Counted from the stretch's first letter, positions 21,746 to 35,500 are shown. The stretch is 64,000 bases of DNA from Batillaria attramentaria (GCA_018292915.2 JACVVK020000191.1:299001-363000), one strand, 5' to 3'. Translations and numbers: made by a program. The notes: generated by a model not told the origin, from the sequence alone.

Positions 21746-24700
21746 GACAGACAGACAGACGACGGAGGGCTATTACATAGACTCCCATTGTTACACAAGG
21801 GAGCCAAAAATTAACCTAGAGGAGCAAAGCTTCCTTGGCTCACTCGTGAGATGGGTCAAGGTCATTCAAAAGAGTATGTTTGTAAAGCTCTTAGCACTAT
21901 CTGTCCCGAAGTAAGGTGTCTCTTGTGGTCATAGTTCCTAATTTGTTCATTTAAATGAGATCTGTAAGTGCTTATCAATGACTATCATTTTGCCAAGTTT
22001 GATAGCTCTAGTTTTTGTTGTTTCTGTACAATTGGTCAGTCAAGGTCATTCAAAATGGTATGTATTGGGAGGTCTTACTGCTGTCTATCAGCAAGCCAGG
22101 TTTGGTGCTTCTGCTTTTTATTGTTTCTGAGAAAATGCCACTGTTAAGGTTTGGGAAGCTTTTCTGCAAACAGCTTGTGTGGCCTTGACCTTGACTCAAA
22201 GTCACTAAATACAGGTATGTCAGTAAAGGTGTTGTCAATGTCTATCATCATGCAAAGTTTGATGTCTCTGGCTTTTCTAGATTCTGAGAAAATGCCAACG
22301 CAAAATTTCCAACCAGACAGCTTTAGTGTATATGTTTTGAAAGGTCTTATGGCTGTCTATCAGCGTGCCAAGTTTGATGCCTCTGCTGTTCATTATATCT
22401 GAGAAAATGCCAATGTCAAGGTTTTGGAAGGTTTTCCGCAAAACAGCTTGTATGGCCTTGACCTTGATTCAGTCACTGAACAACCTTGATTCAAAGTCAC
22501 TGAACACAGGTATGTCAGTAACGGTGTTGTCAATGTCTATCATCATGCAAAGTTTGATGTCTCTGGCTTTTCTAAATTCTGAGAAAATGCCAATGCAAAA
22601 TTACCAGACAGCCAGTTTTACGTTTTGAAAGGTCTTATGGCTGTCAGTATACGTTTTGAAAGGTCTTATGGCTGTCTATCAGCGTGCCAAGCTTGATGCC
22701 TCTGCTGTTGATTGTTTCTGAGAAAATGCCAATGTTAAGGTTTTGAAAGGTTTCCCGCTAAACAGCTTGTATGGCCTTGACCTTGATTCAAACTCACTGA
22801 ATACAGGTATGTCAGTAAAGGTGTTGTCTATGTCTATTATCATGCAAAGTTTGATGTCTCTGGCTTTTCTAGATTCTGAGAAATTGCAAATGCAAAATTT
22901 CCAGACAGACAGCTTTAGTGGCCTTCCCCTTGGGTCAAGGTCAATCAATATGGTATGTTTTGAAAGGTCTTATGGCTGTCAACATGTCAAATTTTGTGCC
23001 TCTTCTATTTGTAGATTCTGAGAAAAGGCCAATGTTAAGGTTTACGGTGGACAGACAGACGACGGAGGGTTATTACATCGACTCACTTTGTTACACAAGT
23101 GAGCCAAAAAAGGGGAATTTTTGGTGAAAATGAAGCAAAATGGTGCGATCTGGTGGAATGTGGGGAGAAATTTTTCAAACTGTTTGTGTTGAAATGCTCT
23201 GCATACTGGAAATACGGAAAGCTGCTCTTTATTTAACTCTTGAGCACCTTGAATACTTAACACTCTTAAAGGCCTGAAATCCTCCAACTGGAGGAAAAAA
23301 TCACGTCTGTTCATTACTTCGAGACATTTCTTATGCAAAGAAATGTACTGCACTGCCCAATGATCAAACTTTCATAAGTATCTGACAATGACAAAGCAAA
23401 CCTTTAAAACTGTCACATGATGCCGAGTCTTCAGAGCAAAAGCTTTCCTCCTTGACTGTGACCTGTGGACAAGTTGTGATGGAGCTGTGTCTGCAGCTGC
23501 TCTCAGAAAGTGGGTCGGTCTCAGTACAGCTGTCTGTGGTTTCTGTTGAACTGCTTGCACTTGCATTATTCAGTTCCTCTGGGCACAGGAACACTTCAAT
23601 GGGCCCTCGTGTACTCTTTAGCCAGATCTGTATTGACTAGTAAACAGCAAGAACTATTTAGAACATGATCATCATTGCAAATTTATTGTATTCCTTTTCT
23701 GCATACATGTGTGAGTCAACACGTTAAAAGTGATTTGTGGTCATGTGACCTTCAGCAAAAGAAAGTGGTCTTAGTAGACCGCAAGCTTAATACAAAGAGT
23801 ATTCTGAATGAGCCGTATGTAAACACCACCCTTTTACTGACATCTTGCAGTCCTTCCAATGAAGAACATACTAAAACACTCACACTTCTCAGTCCTATGG
23901 GTACAATACGCCACCTTAGGAATAGCTACCAAATGTGATCACCTACCTCTTTTGGGTCTGGTACTTCAAGTCGTGTTTCCGGGGGAGCTTTGATTGCAAT
24001 GACAGTTTGATCATCAAGTGATTGCAGACTGCGAATGTCTTGATATGACACATAGGCCAATGTAAAAAAAAAAAGTTAAGGCCAAAGTATTACAATCATT
24101 AAGAAGCCTCCAGGTCCAAACAAAAGAATTAACATTTTCAAATTCAAATTACTTCATTAATCCCAGAAAGGAAATTATTAGACCACCACAAAAAATAAGA
24201 AGAAGACATAATAATAACAAATATTACTTTTAGTCAGGCACACAAGTGCACACACATCCGTATAAGTTTAAAACACTTGCGCTCATAAAATACAAATCCA
24301 CTCACAAACATTATATCTGAAACACTCGCGAATAAAACTTACTCTCTCACACACACACACACACATATATATGTATATATAAATATACTAGAGAGGCAAA
24401 AACCTCCATGGCTCCCTTGTGACAAGGGTCAAGGTCATTCACAAGAGTATGGTTGTATCACATGAAGTTGTAAAGCTCTTATCATTATCAATCATGCCAA
24501 GAAAGGTGTCTCTGGCGTTCTGAGTTCCTGGCAATATTACAATTTTCCCCAAAACAGCTTGTAAGGCCTTGACCTTGGGTCAAGGTCACTCAAATGACAT
24601 CTCATCAATGTCTATCATTATGCCAAGTTTGACACCTCTAGTATTTGTAGTTCCTCCGAAAACGGTAATGTTAAATACTTAAAAATCACAACAGCTTTAA

Positions 24701-27700
24701 ATTAATGACCTTGACCTTCAGTCAAGGTCATTCAAAAAGGTAGGTCTTAATGTTGTTTATCATGCCTTGTTTGGTGCCTCTACTGTTTGTTGTTTTGGGG
24801 GAAATGCCAAGGTTAAAGTTTCCCAAAAACAGCTTGCATGGCTTTGACCTTGACAGTCATTTAACACAGGTATGTCAGTAAAGGTGTTGGCAGTGTCTAT
24901 CATGCCAAGTTTGATGCTTCTGGTTCTTCTAGATTCTGAGAAAATGCAAATGTAAAAATTTCCAAACAGACTGCTTCAATGACCTTGGGTCAAGGTCATT
25001 TTAAACACCTGTTTTGTTATCGCACAGTGGTACCGCAATGCAGCCAACTTTTCATCAACGTATGCATATATATTAACAGTTATTACTTTTGTATTTTGTA
25101 ATGCAAAGCTAGTCCTATCTGCACACACACACACACAAAAAAAAAAAAAAACCAATAAAACCACAAAAAACTCACCTTTTAAAAGAAGTCAATGGTTAGG
25201 TCTTGAAAATCCTTTTTAATTTTGCTTTAAACTCTTGCCTGTCCTCAGTGATAGAGGATCACATACACAATGGAATGTTTCAAAATACAGTCAAAAATAG
25301 TGATAGGGGGGCTTGAAAATTATTGCATTTTTGCCTCCCAGTCCTACAGTTACACAACTTTAAAATATAACTTCTATAAGTCTTCAGTCATAACTGCACA
25401 CACTTAGTTGGTGCAGCCAGACTCCGTGAAAGAATTCGTTTACTTGTGCTTCATACACAAAGTGCACTGCATTCCATCTTCTTTCTTCCTTCTTCAACCA
25501 CGGCCATTTTTTGGCCCACTCCGGCTGATACCTTGAAGTTTTTTTTGGTGCCGCTGGCTTCTAATTCCGTTTCAAGAACCGAATTGCTGTCAGCATAATC
25601 AGATACAGTATCACCATGCTCGGTACTGGTAGAAGTCGTGGCTGCAGAAGTCGTGACTTTTTGTTTTTGCGATTCGTCATCTTTTTCTGCGTCGGACTCA
25701 GTACTCGTACTAGTGATGGGCTTAGTCAAGCCGGGCTGATCTACTTTCTGCTTTTTGAAAGCAAAATGAAACAGTGTACTTGTTTGTAGGCTTACGTCTT
25801 TGCTGTCATTTCTACGTTTAGCAGCCTTTGACATCTTGAACGAAAAGCATACGACAATTCTACTTCTGCTCCACGAAAAACCTAATGTGGTTGGTTGGTT
25901 TAGCTTGACTTTCATCAAAGAAAAAATTTCATTGGTCTAAAACGTTTATCGGAAACTCTTTCACGTAGGAGACAGAAAAAATTATCGGCAACTGAAAAGG
26001 GGCCCTGCATGCGGTACTGTTGTATCGAAAAATTCCGTCGCGCTCTACTAACGTGATAACGCGTGATCATTTTGATTTTTGCGCGCGGGCTTCCGCACCA
26101 CATACAGGGGTGCTAGCAACTCGGGGGGCAACGACGAGAGCCATGCAGGTTTTTAAACTCGGCACACGGCAAGCAAATTTAGCTACCGCAAACTACGTAG
26201 CCGCCGATTTTGCAGTTAAAAGTGTTTCTAGTTGAAGAGGTTTAGTTTAGTTTAATCCTCTTTATTCCCTGGGGAACATAGGGCTGCAACCACACTCCGC
26301 CAGCGCACTCGGTTCTGGGACGCCCTCTTTAGTTCGGCCCACATCGTTCCGGCGGCCTTGGCTTCAGCATCCGTACTCCTCCGCCAGGTCTGCTTCGGTC
26401 GGCCCACTTTGCGCTTTCCCTGGGGGTTCCAATCATACCCATTTCCTTTTCTTGATCTCCTGCTCGATGGGGACCTGTCTTGTTCCCTCCCAGAGGTCTT
26501 GGTTGGTGATCACCAGTGGGTATCTGATGTTGAGAATGTTGCGGAGGCATCTGTTGATGAAGGTTTGCAGCTTGTGGGAGCTTGTCTTGGTGGTGCGCCA
26601 CGTCTCCGAGCCATAGAGTAGGACCGACTTCACATTTGAGTTGAAGATCCGGATCTTATTTCGCAGGGATAGGGCTGTGGATCTCCAGATGGGGCGTAGA
26701 GTGCGAAAGGCATGTCTGGCTTTGTTGGTGCGGCTCTTGATGTCCTCGTCCGTTCCTCCATCCTTGCTGACAACGCTGCCGGGGTAGATGAACTTGTCCA
26801 CCTCTTTGATGTTTTCTGGTGCAGCTGGATGAGGTCGTGCTGTTTGTGGTTGACTCTCATGACTTCGGTCTTGCTGATGTTGATCTTGAGGCCGGTCTTC
26901 TCAGCTTCTTCGGCGACTCTGTTCAGCTTCTCCTGCGCATCTTGTTGTTTGTGGGAGAGGAGGGCGATGTCGTCCGCGAAATCCAGGTCCTCGAGCTGTT
27001 TGCTGAAGGTCCACTGGATCCCTGTCCTCTTGCCGTCGGTGGCTTGCCTCATGACCCAGTCGACCACCATCAGGAAGATTGTGGGTGAGAGGATGCAGCC
27101 TTGACGAACGCCGGTCCGTACTGTGAATGGTTCTGTCAGTTTCCCGTCGTGGATTACCTGGCAGGTGGCATCTTCGTACAGCTGTCGGATGATGTTGACA
27201 AACTTTGGTGGAAAACCGTAGTGAGACATCAGCTTCCAGATGACCTCCCTGTCAACACTGTCGAACGCCTTCTGGAAGTCAACGAAGGTGCTGTACAGGG
27301 GGGTCTGCCACTCCAGGGACTGCTCGATGATGATCCTCATCGTGGCTATGTGATCAGTGCAGGATCGGTCGTTGCGGAATCCTGCCTGTTCCTCCTGGAG
27401 TGTCTTGTCCAGCGTGGTCTTCAGCCTCTCCAGGATGATCCTGGTGAGAACCTTCCCTGGTATGGACAGGAGCATGATGCCTCGCCAGTTGCTACAGGAT
27501 GAGAGGTCCCCTTTCTTTGGCAGCTTTACCAGGTGTCCCTTCTTCCAGTCTTGTGGCACGCTCTCGCTCTCCCAGATCTTCCTCAGGAGCGGGTGCAGCA
27601 TGTCGGTGGAGGTCTGGATGTCGGCCTTGAGGGCTTCTGGTGGTATGCCGTCGGGGCCTGCTGCTTTGCCAGACTTGAGGGACTTGATGGCTTTGATGAT

Positions 27701-30700
27701 CTCTGTCTTGGTAGGGGGGTTGGTGCTGATGTCGAGTAGCTGGGCTGCCGGTGGTGGAGGCCTGTTGAGCGTTTCGTTAAAGTGTTCAGCCCACCTTGTC
27801 CTTTGGTCTTCCTCTGGTGATGATTTGTCCGTTCTTGTCTTTGACTGGTCTGGTGGGGTTGTTATTTTTCCCAGAGAGTGTCCTTGTTATTTCGTAGAGC
27901 CGTTTCATGTTCCGCTGTCCTGCTGCTGTTTCTGCTTCTTCTGTGAGGTCGTTGATGAAGTTCCTCTTGTCGTTCCTTGCGCTCCTCTTGACCTGCCGGT
28001 CGACGTCCCAGTATTGAGCCTGCAGGTCGCGCTTGTGGTCTTGGTCGTCAGTGTGGTTGATCAGGTCTTTCAGGCGTTTCCTCTCTGTGATGAGGTCCCA
28101 GGTGTCAGATGTAAGCCACTCTTTGTGTTGTCTCGTCTTCTTTCCCAGCACTTCCCTGCATGTTGCTGTCCAGGTTTCTCGCAGGTCATGCCAGTGCTCC
28201 TTGATTGTCTCTTCGGGTAGTGTTTCAAGAGCGCTGAATCTGTTCCTCAGCTCACATCTGAAGGCGTTGGTCTTGACGCTCTCCTTCAGACTGTGCACGT
28301 TGTACTTGTGGGATGGTCTGTCCACCTGGTCTCTGTAGGCCTTCAGCTTGATCTTGATCGCTGCAATGACGAGGTGATGGTCTGAGGCTGCATCAGCTCC
28401 CCGCTTTGCTCGGACGTCCAGCAAGCTTCTTCGCCACTTCCTGCCGATGGTGATGTGGTCGATCTGGTTTACAGTTCTTCCGTCCGGTGATGTCCAGGTG
28501 GTTTTGTGGATGGTCTTGTGGGGGAATATGGTGCCTCCGATGACCAGGTCGTTGGTGGTGCAGAATTCTGTGAAGAGCTCTCCGTTCTCGTTCTGTGTCC
28601 CTGTTCCGTGTTTGCCCATGATGAGTTCTCTGTCTGTGTTGTCGGTGCCCACTTTGGCGTTGAGGTCTCCCATGAGGATCTTCAGGTCTCTTCTCGGTGC
28701 TTTGTCGAGGACGGCTTGGAGCTGCTCGTAGAAGTTCTCCTTTTCTTAGCACTGGAGGATGGTGACTTTCCTGCCCTTCGAGTTGAATCTGGCGCTCAGG
28801 ATCCTTGGTGACACTGGTTCCCAGGACAATAGTGCTTGTGTTGCTTCAGGTGTCATCAGCAACGCTACTCCGTGCATGTGTGGTTGGCCGTCTTCGTGTC
28901 CGGAGTAGAGGATGGTGTCTCCGGTGGTGAGTCGTGTGCGTCCTGTTCCTGTCCATCTTGTCTCACATAGGCCGAGCAGCTTCAGATTGTATCTATGCAT
29001 TTCTTGACTCACTTGTGCTGTCTTTCCTGTTTCGTATAGGGTTCGGATGTTCCAGGTCCCTATCCTGGCTTTGGTCTTGGCCGTCAGAAGATTAGTCGGC
29101 GCACTGGCTTCCCGAGGGCTTTCACCAGCCCGCGTCATGGGCTCTACTAGAGAGGACTCTTCCTGGACCAAGTTGCGTTGTAGATCTGTGGTTGTAGTTT
29201 CTGTAACGTGTTCTTTTTAGAGAGTTGGGTTGTTAGCCCTACTCAAACCCCCAACCTGGAGGACCAGTGAGTGCGCTTCGTCTGGCCTCTACCCTTCGAC
29301 CTGTCCAGCATGGGTGGCCCTACCAGGAGACGAATCTCCCGCCGGCATAGCTCTCGGGGTCATGGAGACACGCAAGCCCCATCTCCAACGGCAAGGATGC
29401 ACTCTTATCGATGGGGCTAGTTGAAGAGGAGGCCATTGCAATTTGTACTCCGCCGAAGACGGTCTCGCGAAAGTTCCACCTAACGACAAATCGGAATTCC
29501 CACCCAAAAACGTTCAATTTTCTGCCAAATTGGAAATCTGGGTTTATGTGAAATTTGAAATCGGAAATCTGATCTGAATCGGAAATCTGCCACCCTGCAA
29601 ATTGGAATTCCCCCCCAAAAACACGTACGATTTTCTGCCAAATCGGAAATCTGGATTCAGGTGAAATTTCAAATCGGAAATCCGATCTGAATCGGAACTC
29701 TCCCTCCCCTGCACGTATCAATTTTTGCGCGATTTTCGAAAAACGTGAAAATCCTGCAATTGCACGTCCTAGATGCATCTCTGGCTTTAGCAGGGCTGCC
29801 TACTCCTGATTTTGGGTTTCAGGGACACACTTGATGAAAATGTTTAAGTTTTTCCTGGACACACACACACAGAGACGACGGAGGGTTATTACATAGACTC
29901 CCATTCTTACACAAGGGAGTAAATAAGTCTTGTGTACTCACATACTAATATATAGTACTATCTAACATGTCCCCTAGAGCAAATCCTGAAAAAGTCCACG
30001 TCTATTATCTGGCACTGTGTTGTTCTTTATTCACACTGTATGTCCCCTAATTAAAATTGGAATTGAATGAATGTAATGGTGCAGCCATTACTCGTGTAAA
30101 AATCTCAACAAGGACATGTAAAAGACCTATATCAAAAGGATATCTGGCGTTCTCTGTGTCTTCTGTTAGCATCCGCAGCTGTCGAGTACAATTCTGAATC
30201 ATGTGGTCCAGCACATTTTCTTTGGCCTCTAAATCCGCTATATCTGCAAAATAATAATTTGAGCAAATTGTGAAATCACACAAAATGCACATTATCAAGA
30301 AATATCCTACTTTACCCGTAGCAGGTAGGCCTATAACAGTGCAAGCTGTAACACACAAAACTGAAAGTGTAATTTATCAATTTTCAGACTACAGCCTGGA
30401 CACAGACAAACCTGAATGTAGATCAACTGCTGCACTGCTGACCCGAGCACACGTGTTGGCGGATAAAGAGTTTGCAGTCCCCCTGAGAGAACACAGAAAA
30501 AAAAATTCAATACTTATGGAAATTATTTTAAAAATTATTGTGTCGTGACCAGTTCTTTCAGTTTTCTTCTCTTGTCATGGATCACCAAGTAAGGGTTGGC
30601 TTTAATCAATGTTCAGTTTTGCGATGGCAGATGCAAAGCAACTAAATAAGGTTTATCTCCGGAAAAAAAAAGAAAAGGGAAAACAATGCTCATGGCAAGC

Positions 30701-31017
30701 TGTTTAATACATGTAACTCTTGACAGTGAAACACCACCCAGACACAGCATCCCCTATTCTACTGTGATATTTTCTTGTACAAAACCATACATATAATATA
30801 TTCATTTCTTAAAGTCTGGCTGTTCCTGGTTCCATACACAGCTGTGAACATGTATCTTTGTCCTGGTTACTTAGCTCACCTCCACTGGATGTTGTTCTTG
30901 GACTTCTTCTGAATCAAACTGATTCCTTCCAAGACATTTGTGATATCATATATCCTTCTCTTTTGAACCTCCAACTGTTCGGATGCTCGGTTCAAGTCAA
31001 CAACCTGGAAAAAGTCA

Positions 31018-31083
<66 letters not shown>

Positions 31084-32486
31084 CACATTAGTATTACAGT
31101 GCAAAGAAATGATCATGTCACAAATTGGACTATACAAGGATGAAACTGACTCAGGCCCCTCTTTTCTTCGACTATTTTTGGCTCACTTGTGTAACAAAGT
31201 GAGTCTACATAATAACCAGGGGTGCTAGCAACACGGGACCCACAAATCTGAAACCACTTCAAGATGTTTTGCCAAATCTATAAAGCCACAACTGCTAGTT
31301 TTTACAAGCAAGATACACGTATGTACAGGGCTGCCACTTTCTCAGAGACAAAAAGCCTGAAAATTGACCCTCAAAATCTGAATGAAAGGAAAGGCAGAAA
31401 AAATTGAAAAAAAAAAAAAAAGGGGGGGGAGGGGGGGGGGACAGCTTGGTACGCTGATAGACAGCCATAAGACCTTTCAAACTAGAAAGGCAGAAGCCTC
31501 CACGGCTCCCTTGTGACACAGGTCAAGGTCATTCACAAGAGTATGTATGTAAAGCTCTTATTACTATCCATTATCATGCCAAGTAAAGTGTCTCTGGCGC
31601 TCTGAGTCCTTGGCAATATTACAATTTTCCCCAAAACAGTTTGTATGGCCTTGACCTTTGGTCAAGGTCATTCAAATGAGATCTCATCAATGTCTATTAT
31701 CATGCCAAGTTCGATGCCTCTAGTATTTGTAGTTCCCCCGAAAACAGTAATGTTAAAATTCATAACAGACAGCTTTAATGACCTTGACCTTCAGTCAAGG
31801 TCATTCAGAAAGGTAGGTCTCATTGCTGTCTATCATCATGCCTCGTTTGGTGCCACTACTGTTTGTTGTTATGGACAAAATGCCAAGGTTAAAGTTTCCA
31901 AAAAAAGGCTTGCATGGCCTTGACCTTGACTAAAAGTCACTGAACACAGGTATGTCTGTAAAGGTGCTGCCAATGACAATCATCACACATAGTTTGAGGC
32001 TTCTGATCCTTCTAGATTCTGAGAAAATGCAAATGTAAAATTTCCCAACAGACTGTTTTAATGACCTTGACCTTGGGTCAAGGTCATTTAAGATGGTATG
32101 TGTGCATAGGTCTTATCACTGTCTATCAGCACACCAGGTTTGGCACCTCTGCTGTTTGTTGTTTCTGAGAAAATGCCAATGTTAAGGTTTCACAAAAATA
32201 GCTTGTACGGCCTTGACCTTGACACAAGGCCACTGAACACATGTATATCTGTAAAGTTCTTATGGATGTCTATCATCATACAAAGTCTAAAACCTCTGGT
32301 GTTTGTAGATTACGAGAAAATGCCAATGTAAAATTTTCAAACGGAGAGCTTTAGTGACCTTGACCTTGAGTCAAGGTCATTCAAAATGATATGTTTTGAA
32401 AGGTCTTGCGGTTGTCTATCAGCATGCCAAGTTTGGTGTCCCTGCTGTTTGTAGATTCTGAGAAAATGACAACGTTAAAGTTTTCT

Positions 32487-32523
<37 letters not shown>

Positions 32524-35500
32524 GACAGACGATGGAGGGTTGAAATTTAGACTCCCATTGTTACACAAGGGAGCCAAATATACCATAATGATTGATTTTG
32601 ACCAAAGGTCCATGCACTGTGCTTAACTAGAGGCAGAAGCCTCCATGGCTCCCTTGTGACACAGGTCAAGGTCATTCACAAAAGTATGTGTGTAAAGCTG
32701 TTACCACTATCCATTATCATGCTAAGTAAAGTGTCTCTGGCGCTCTGAGTTCCTGGCAATATTACAATTTTCCCCGAAACAGTTTGAATGGCTTTGACCT
32801 TTGGGTGGCAGAGTTCGCTGTTTTCATTTCTTTCACGGAGACCGAGGGAAGAAATTTCTACCGATCATGACCAATGTCTGAGTGGTGATGAGCAGCAAGT
32901 TCTCAGTATTTCGTGTTAATTAGGTGTGAACCAAAGGCCCGAGGAGCCAACTGCTTCAACTTCAGAGGAGCCAGCGACTAAAACAAATAAAGAGAGACAA
33001 ATTCCGTCAGGAATGGCGGCGGGATATTTCTTGGCTTTGTACTGATGATCAACTCTCAATGTTTTGTGTAGTTTGTGAAGAGACCAAACAAAACTAGAGA
33101 GCCAAAAGCCTCCATGGCTCCCTTGTGACACAGGTCAAGGTCGTTCACAAGAGTATGTAAAGCTCTTATCACTATCCATTATCATGCCAAGTGTCCCTGG
33201 CGCTCTGAGTTCATGGCAATATTGTAATTTCCCCCCAAAACAGTTTGTATGGCCTTGACCTTGGGTCAAGGTCATTCAAAATGATACGTTTTGAAAGGTC
33301 TTGTGGTTGTCTATCAGCATACCAAGTTTGGTGCCTCTGCTGTTTGTAGATTCTGAGAAAATGACAATGTTAAAGTTTTCTGGACACACACACATACATA
33401 CACACACACACACACAGACAGATGACGGAGGGTTAATACATAGACTCCCATTGTTACACAAGGGAGCCAAAAACGGATTTACAAGACACTCCAAGAATTA
33501 CCAGTACTCTGCACTAGATGAACACGCCAAGAGTGTGTCGCATAAGGCGGCAGTAGCGACATTAAAAAAGCAACAAACAATAGATCCGCTTTCGGAGGCC
33601 GCTCTTAACCTTCCAGCTACGTCGTGGGTAAAAAGTTGCACACACATTGCTTTAGATGAACGTATCTCGGTCAATATTTAGGTCACACCTTTGAAATTTC
33701 ATGACTTTGTCAATAAATGGTTTGACTATGTTCATGCCAAAAATTGTGTTGTTTAACTTGTAATTAGCAGAGTAACTAAACAATAAATAAGAATAAGTTG
33801 TGAATTGCCTATATAAAATCCATGGGTAATTTGTTTCCCACGATGTAGGACTAGGAATAAGCTACAATCTGCCTATATAAAAACCATGGGTAATTTGTTT
33901 CCCACGACGTAGGACTAGGAATAAGTCGAAACTTACCTATGTAAAAACCATGGGTAATTTGTTTCCAACGACGTAGGACTAGGGATAAGTCGAAAATTAC
34001 CTATGTAAAAACCATGGGTAAGTTGTTTCACACGATGTAGGACTAAGAAGTTTTTTAGCGACGTAGCCGGAAGGTTAAAGGCGATACCGAGTGTGTCAAA
34101 GCGCAGCTCAGGACTGCGCTCTTTATGGCAAAGAACCATGTTCCACCAAATAATTTTGAGGCGCTTATTGAGCTACAACAGGTAAACGGTTGCACAGCGC
34201 TCAAAGTGGGCGTAACGTGGAAGCATCACAGTTCTGTTCAAGAGCTGGAAGACTGTCTGCTCCATGTTACCAAAGCTGAGATCACAGAAAAAGTGGAAAA
34301 AAGTGATTTTGTAGGCATAATCACTGATGAAACTTTAAACTACACACTGTACAAAAAACTAATTGTGTATGCACGAAAAGAAAACGAGGGGCATGTTGAA
34401 ATGCTGTTTCTTGGAAACTACACAATAGACAATGGAACGTCGGATTGTGTGTTTGAAAAACTAACTGAAGTCATGCGGCAGTGGGGGTTGACAGACAGGT
34501 GATAGGGTTGGGCTCCGATGGTGCATCAGTTATGACGGGAAGACATAACGGCGTCGGCGTGCGACTACAACATCAACAGCTAGCTTTGGTTCACGTCCAC
34601 TGTGCTGCACATAGAGTGGCTTTGGCCACAAAAGATGTGACAGAAGGTGTTGAATCTGTTTCTGACTACCGACTTTGTCTTCAGCAACTCTTTAAACTGT
34701 ACAAAGCATCTGGTGACCGTACACACCGCCGAAGAGAATTTATGTGATGCTTTAGACGAATCAGACTATGTCTAAAGCATCCGATCAGCGTTCGCTGGCT
34801 CAGCTTAGGTAGCGCAGTGCAAGCTGTCAGAAGTGTCTATCCTGCACTTGTTTAAGTTGTTACCGAGTTGGAGGAGGAAGCTCAGAGTCAGAGGGGTAAT
34901 GCTGGTGCTGCTACGAAAGTGTCGCATGTATGCTTTCATAGAGCTATGACCTACATGCTTTCGGATATTATCCCAGTGATGGAAAAACTTAATCTCACTT
35001 TCCAAAGAGATTCTGTTAACTTATCAGACATCGAACCCGCCGTTAAATGTGCCTCCGACACTCTTCTGGCCCAGCCAGGTGAAAACGAAGAGAATTTCAC
35101 AGCTACTGTGGACATCGCCACGGGCGCGTTCCAAGGCGTGACTCTGACACGTGTTGAAAGACGGGCTACCTTTCAGCATGTGCGTGCAGACTTCATTCAA
35201 GCGCTGATTCAGTCACTTGAGAAACACTTTCCAGACGAGCAGCTTTCAGTTCTCAAAGCGCTCGCAAATGTGTTTGATCGGGACAGGTACCCGTCACCGA
35301 AGCAGAGGCACCCCCTTGACGCGCACGCGACAGCTGACCTGGCATTGCACACACGTCGCTGTGCAACAGTGATTAACGGACCATGGGCACAGAGAGACTT
35401 CAACCAGTTTAAACGTGCTCTGGTTCGTTACGGTGGCCCAGCTACCTTTGAAAGTTCGTGCAGGATTGCCATTAGAAACTTGGCTGTTAGTTATCCCGAT

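Larger units (their letters stand above)
26106..29710. mobile_element. hAT-type MITE (AGGGGTG ends), second copy, split by LINE copy A
   Basis: Left part 26106-26240 (AGGGGTGCTAGC ... GCTACCGCAAACTACGTA) and right part 29417-29710 (GACGGTCTCGCGAAAGTTCC ... CTCCCTCCCCT) together match 18450-18856. The LINE fills the gap. The right part carries an internal duplication of the AAATCGGAAATC segment. Flanks match only 5 of 8, so a decayed duplication. Confidence 0.75.
24062..30143 (-). other. E2F: U12-type AT-AC (minor spliceosome) intron of E2F
   Basis: On the minus strand the intron starts ATATCCTTTT at 30143, an exact match to the minor-spliceosome 5' site. It ends ...CCTTAAC, eleven T, then AC at 24062. 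CCTTAAC (24075-24081) fits the U12 branch-site consensus and sits about 14 nt from the 3' end. No AG lies in this stretch, so an ordinary acceptor is not available. Splicing AG|A gives Arg and joins TEDTENA to R-LAYVSYQD, exactly the arrangement in known E2F proteins. Vertebrate E2F genes are known to carry minor introns. The 6.1-kb intron also holds a nuclear-receptor-motif repeat, a transposase-like ORF and a full LINE. Confidence 0.93.

Noticed and set aside
20706..21806. Helitron assignment for the motif repeat
   Set aside because: It has a hairpin but not the TC start and CTRR end, and it has inverted termini at both ends.
23941..24100. Ordinary GT-AG acceptor for E2F exon 7
   Set aside because: No AG lies between the branch-site-like CCTTAAC and the exon; forcing an upstream AG breaks the conserved RLAYVSYQD junction.
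27357..28220. 287-codon plus-strand open frame
   Set aside because: It is the antisense shadow of the RTE-like LINE copy A coding region.
30130..30143. GT donor (GGTCTTTT) just after exon 6
   Set aside because: It would add YPFDI to the protein and change the phase; the AT-AC pair fits both the consensus and the family sequence.
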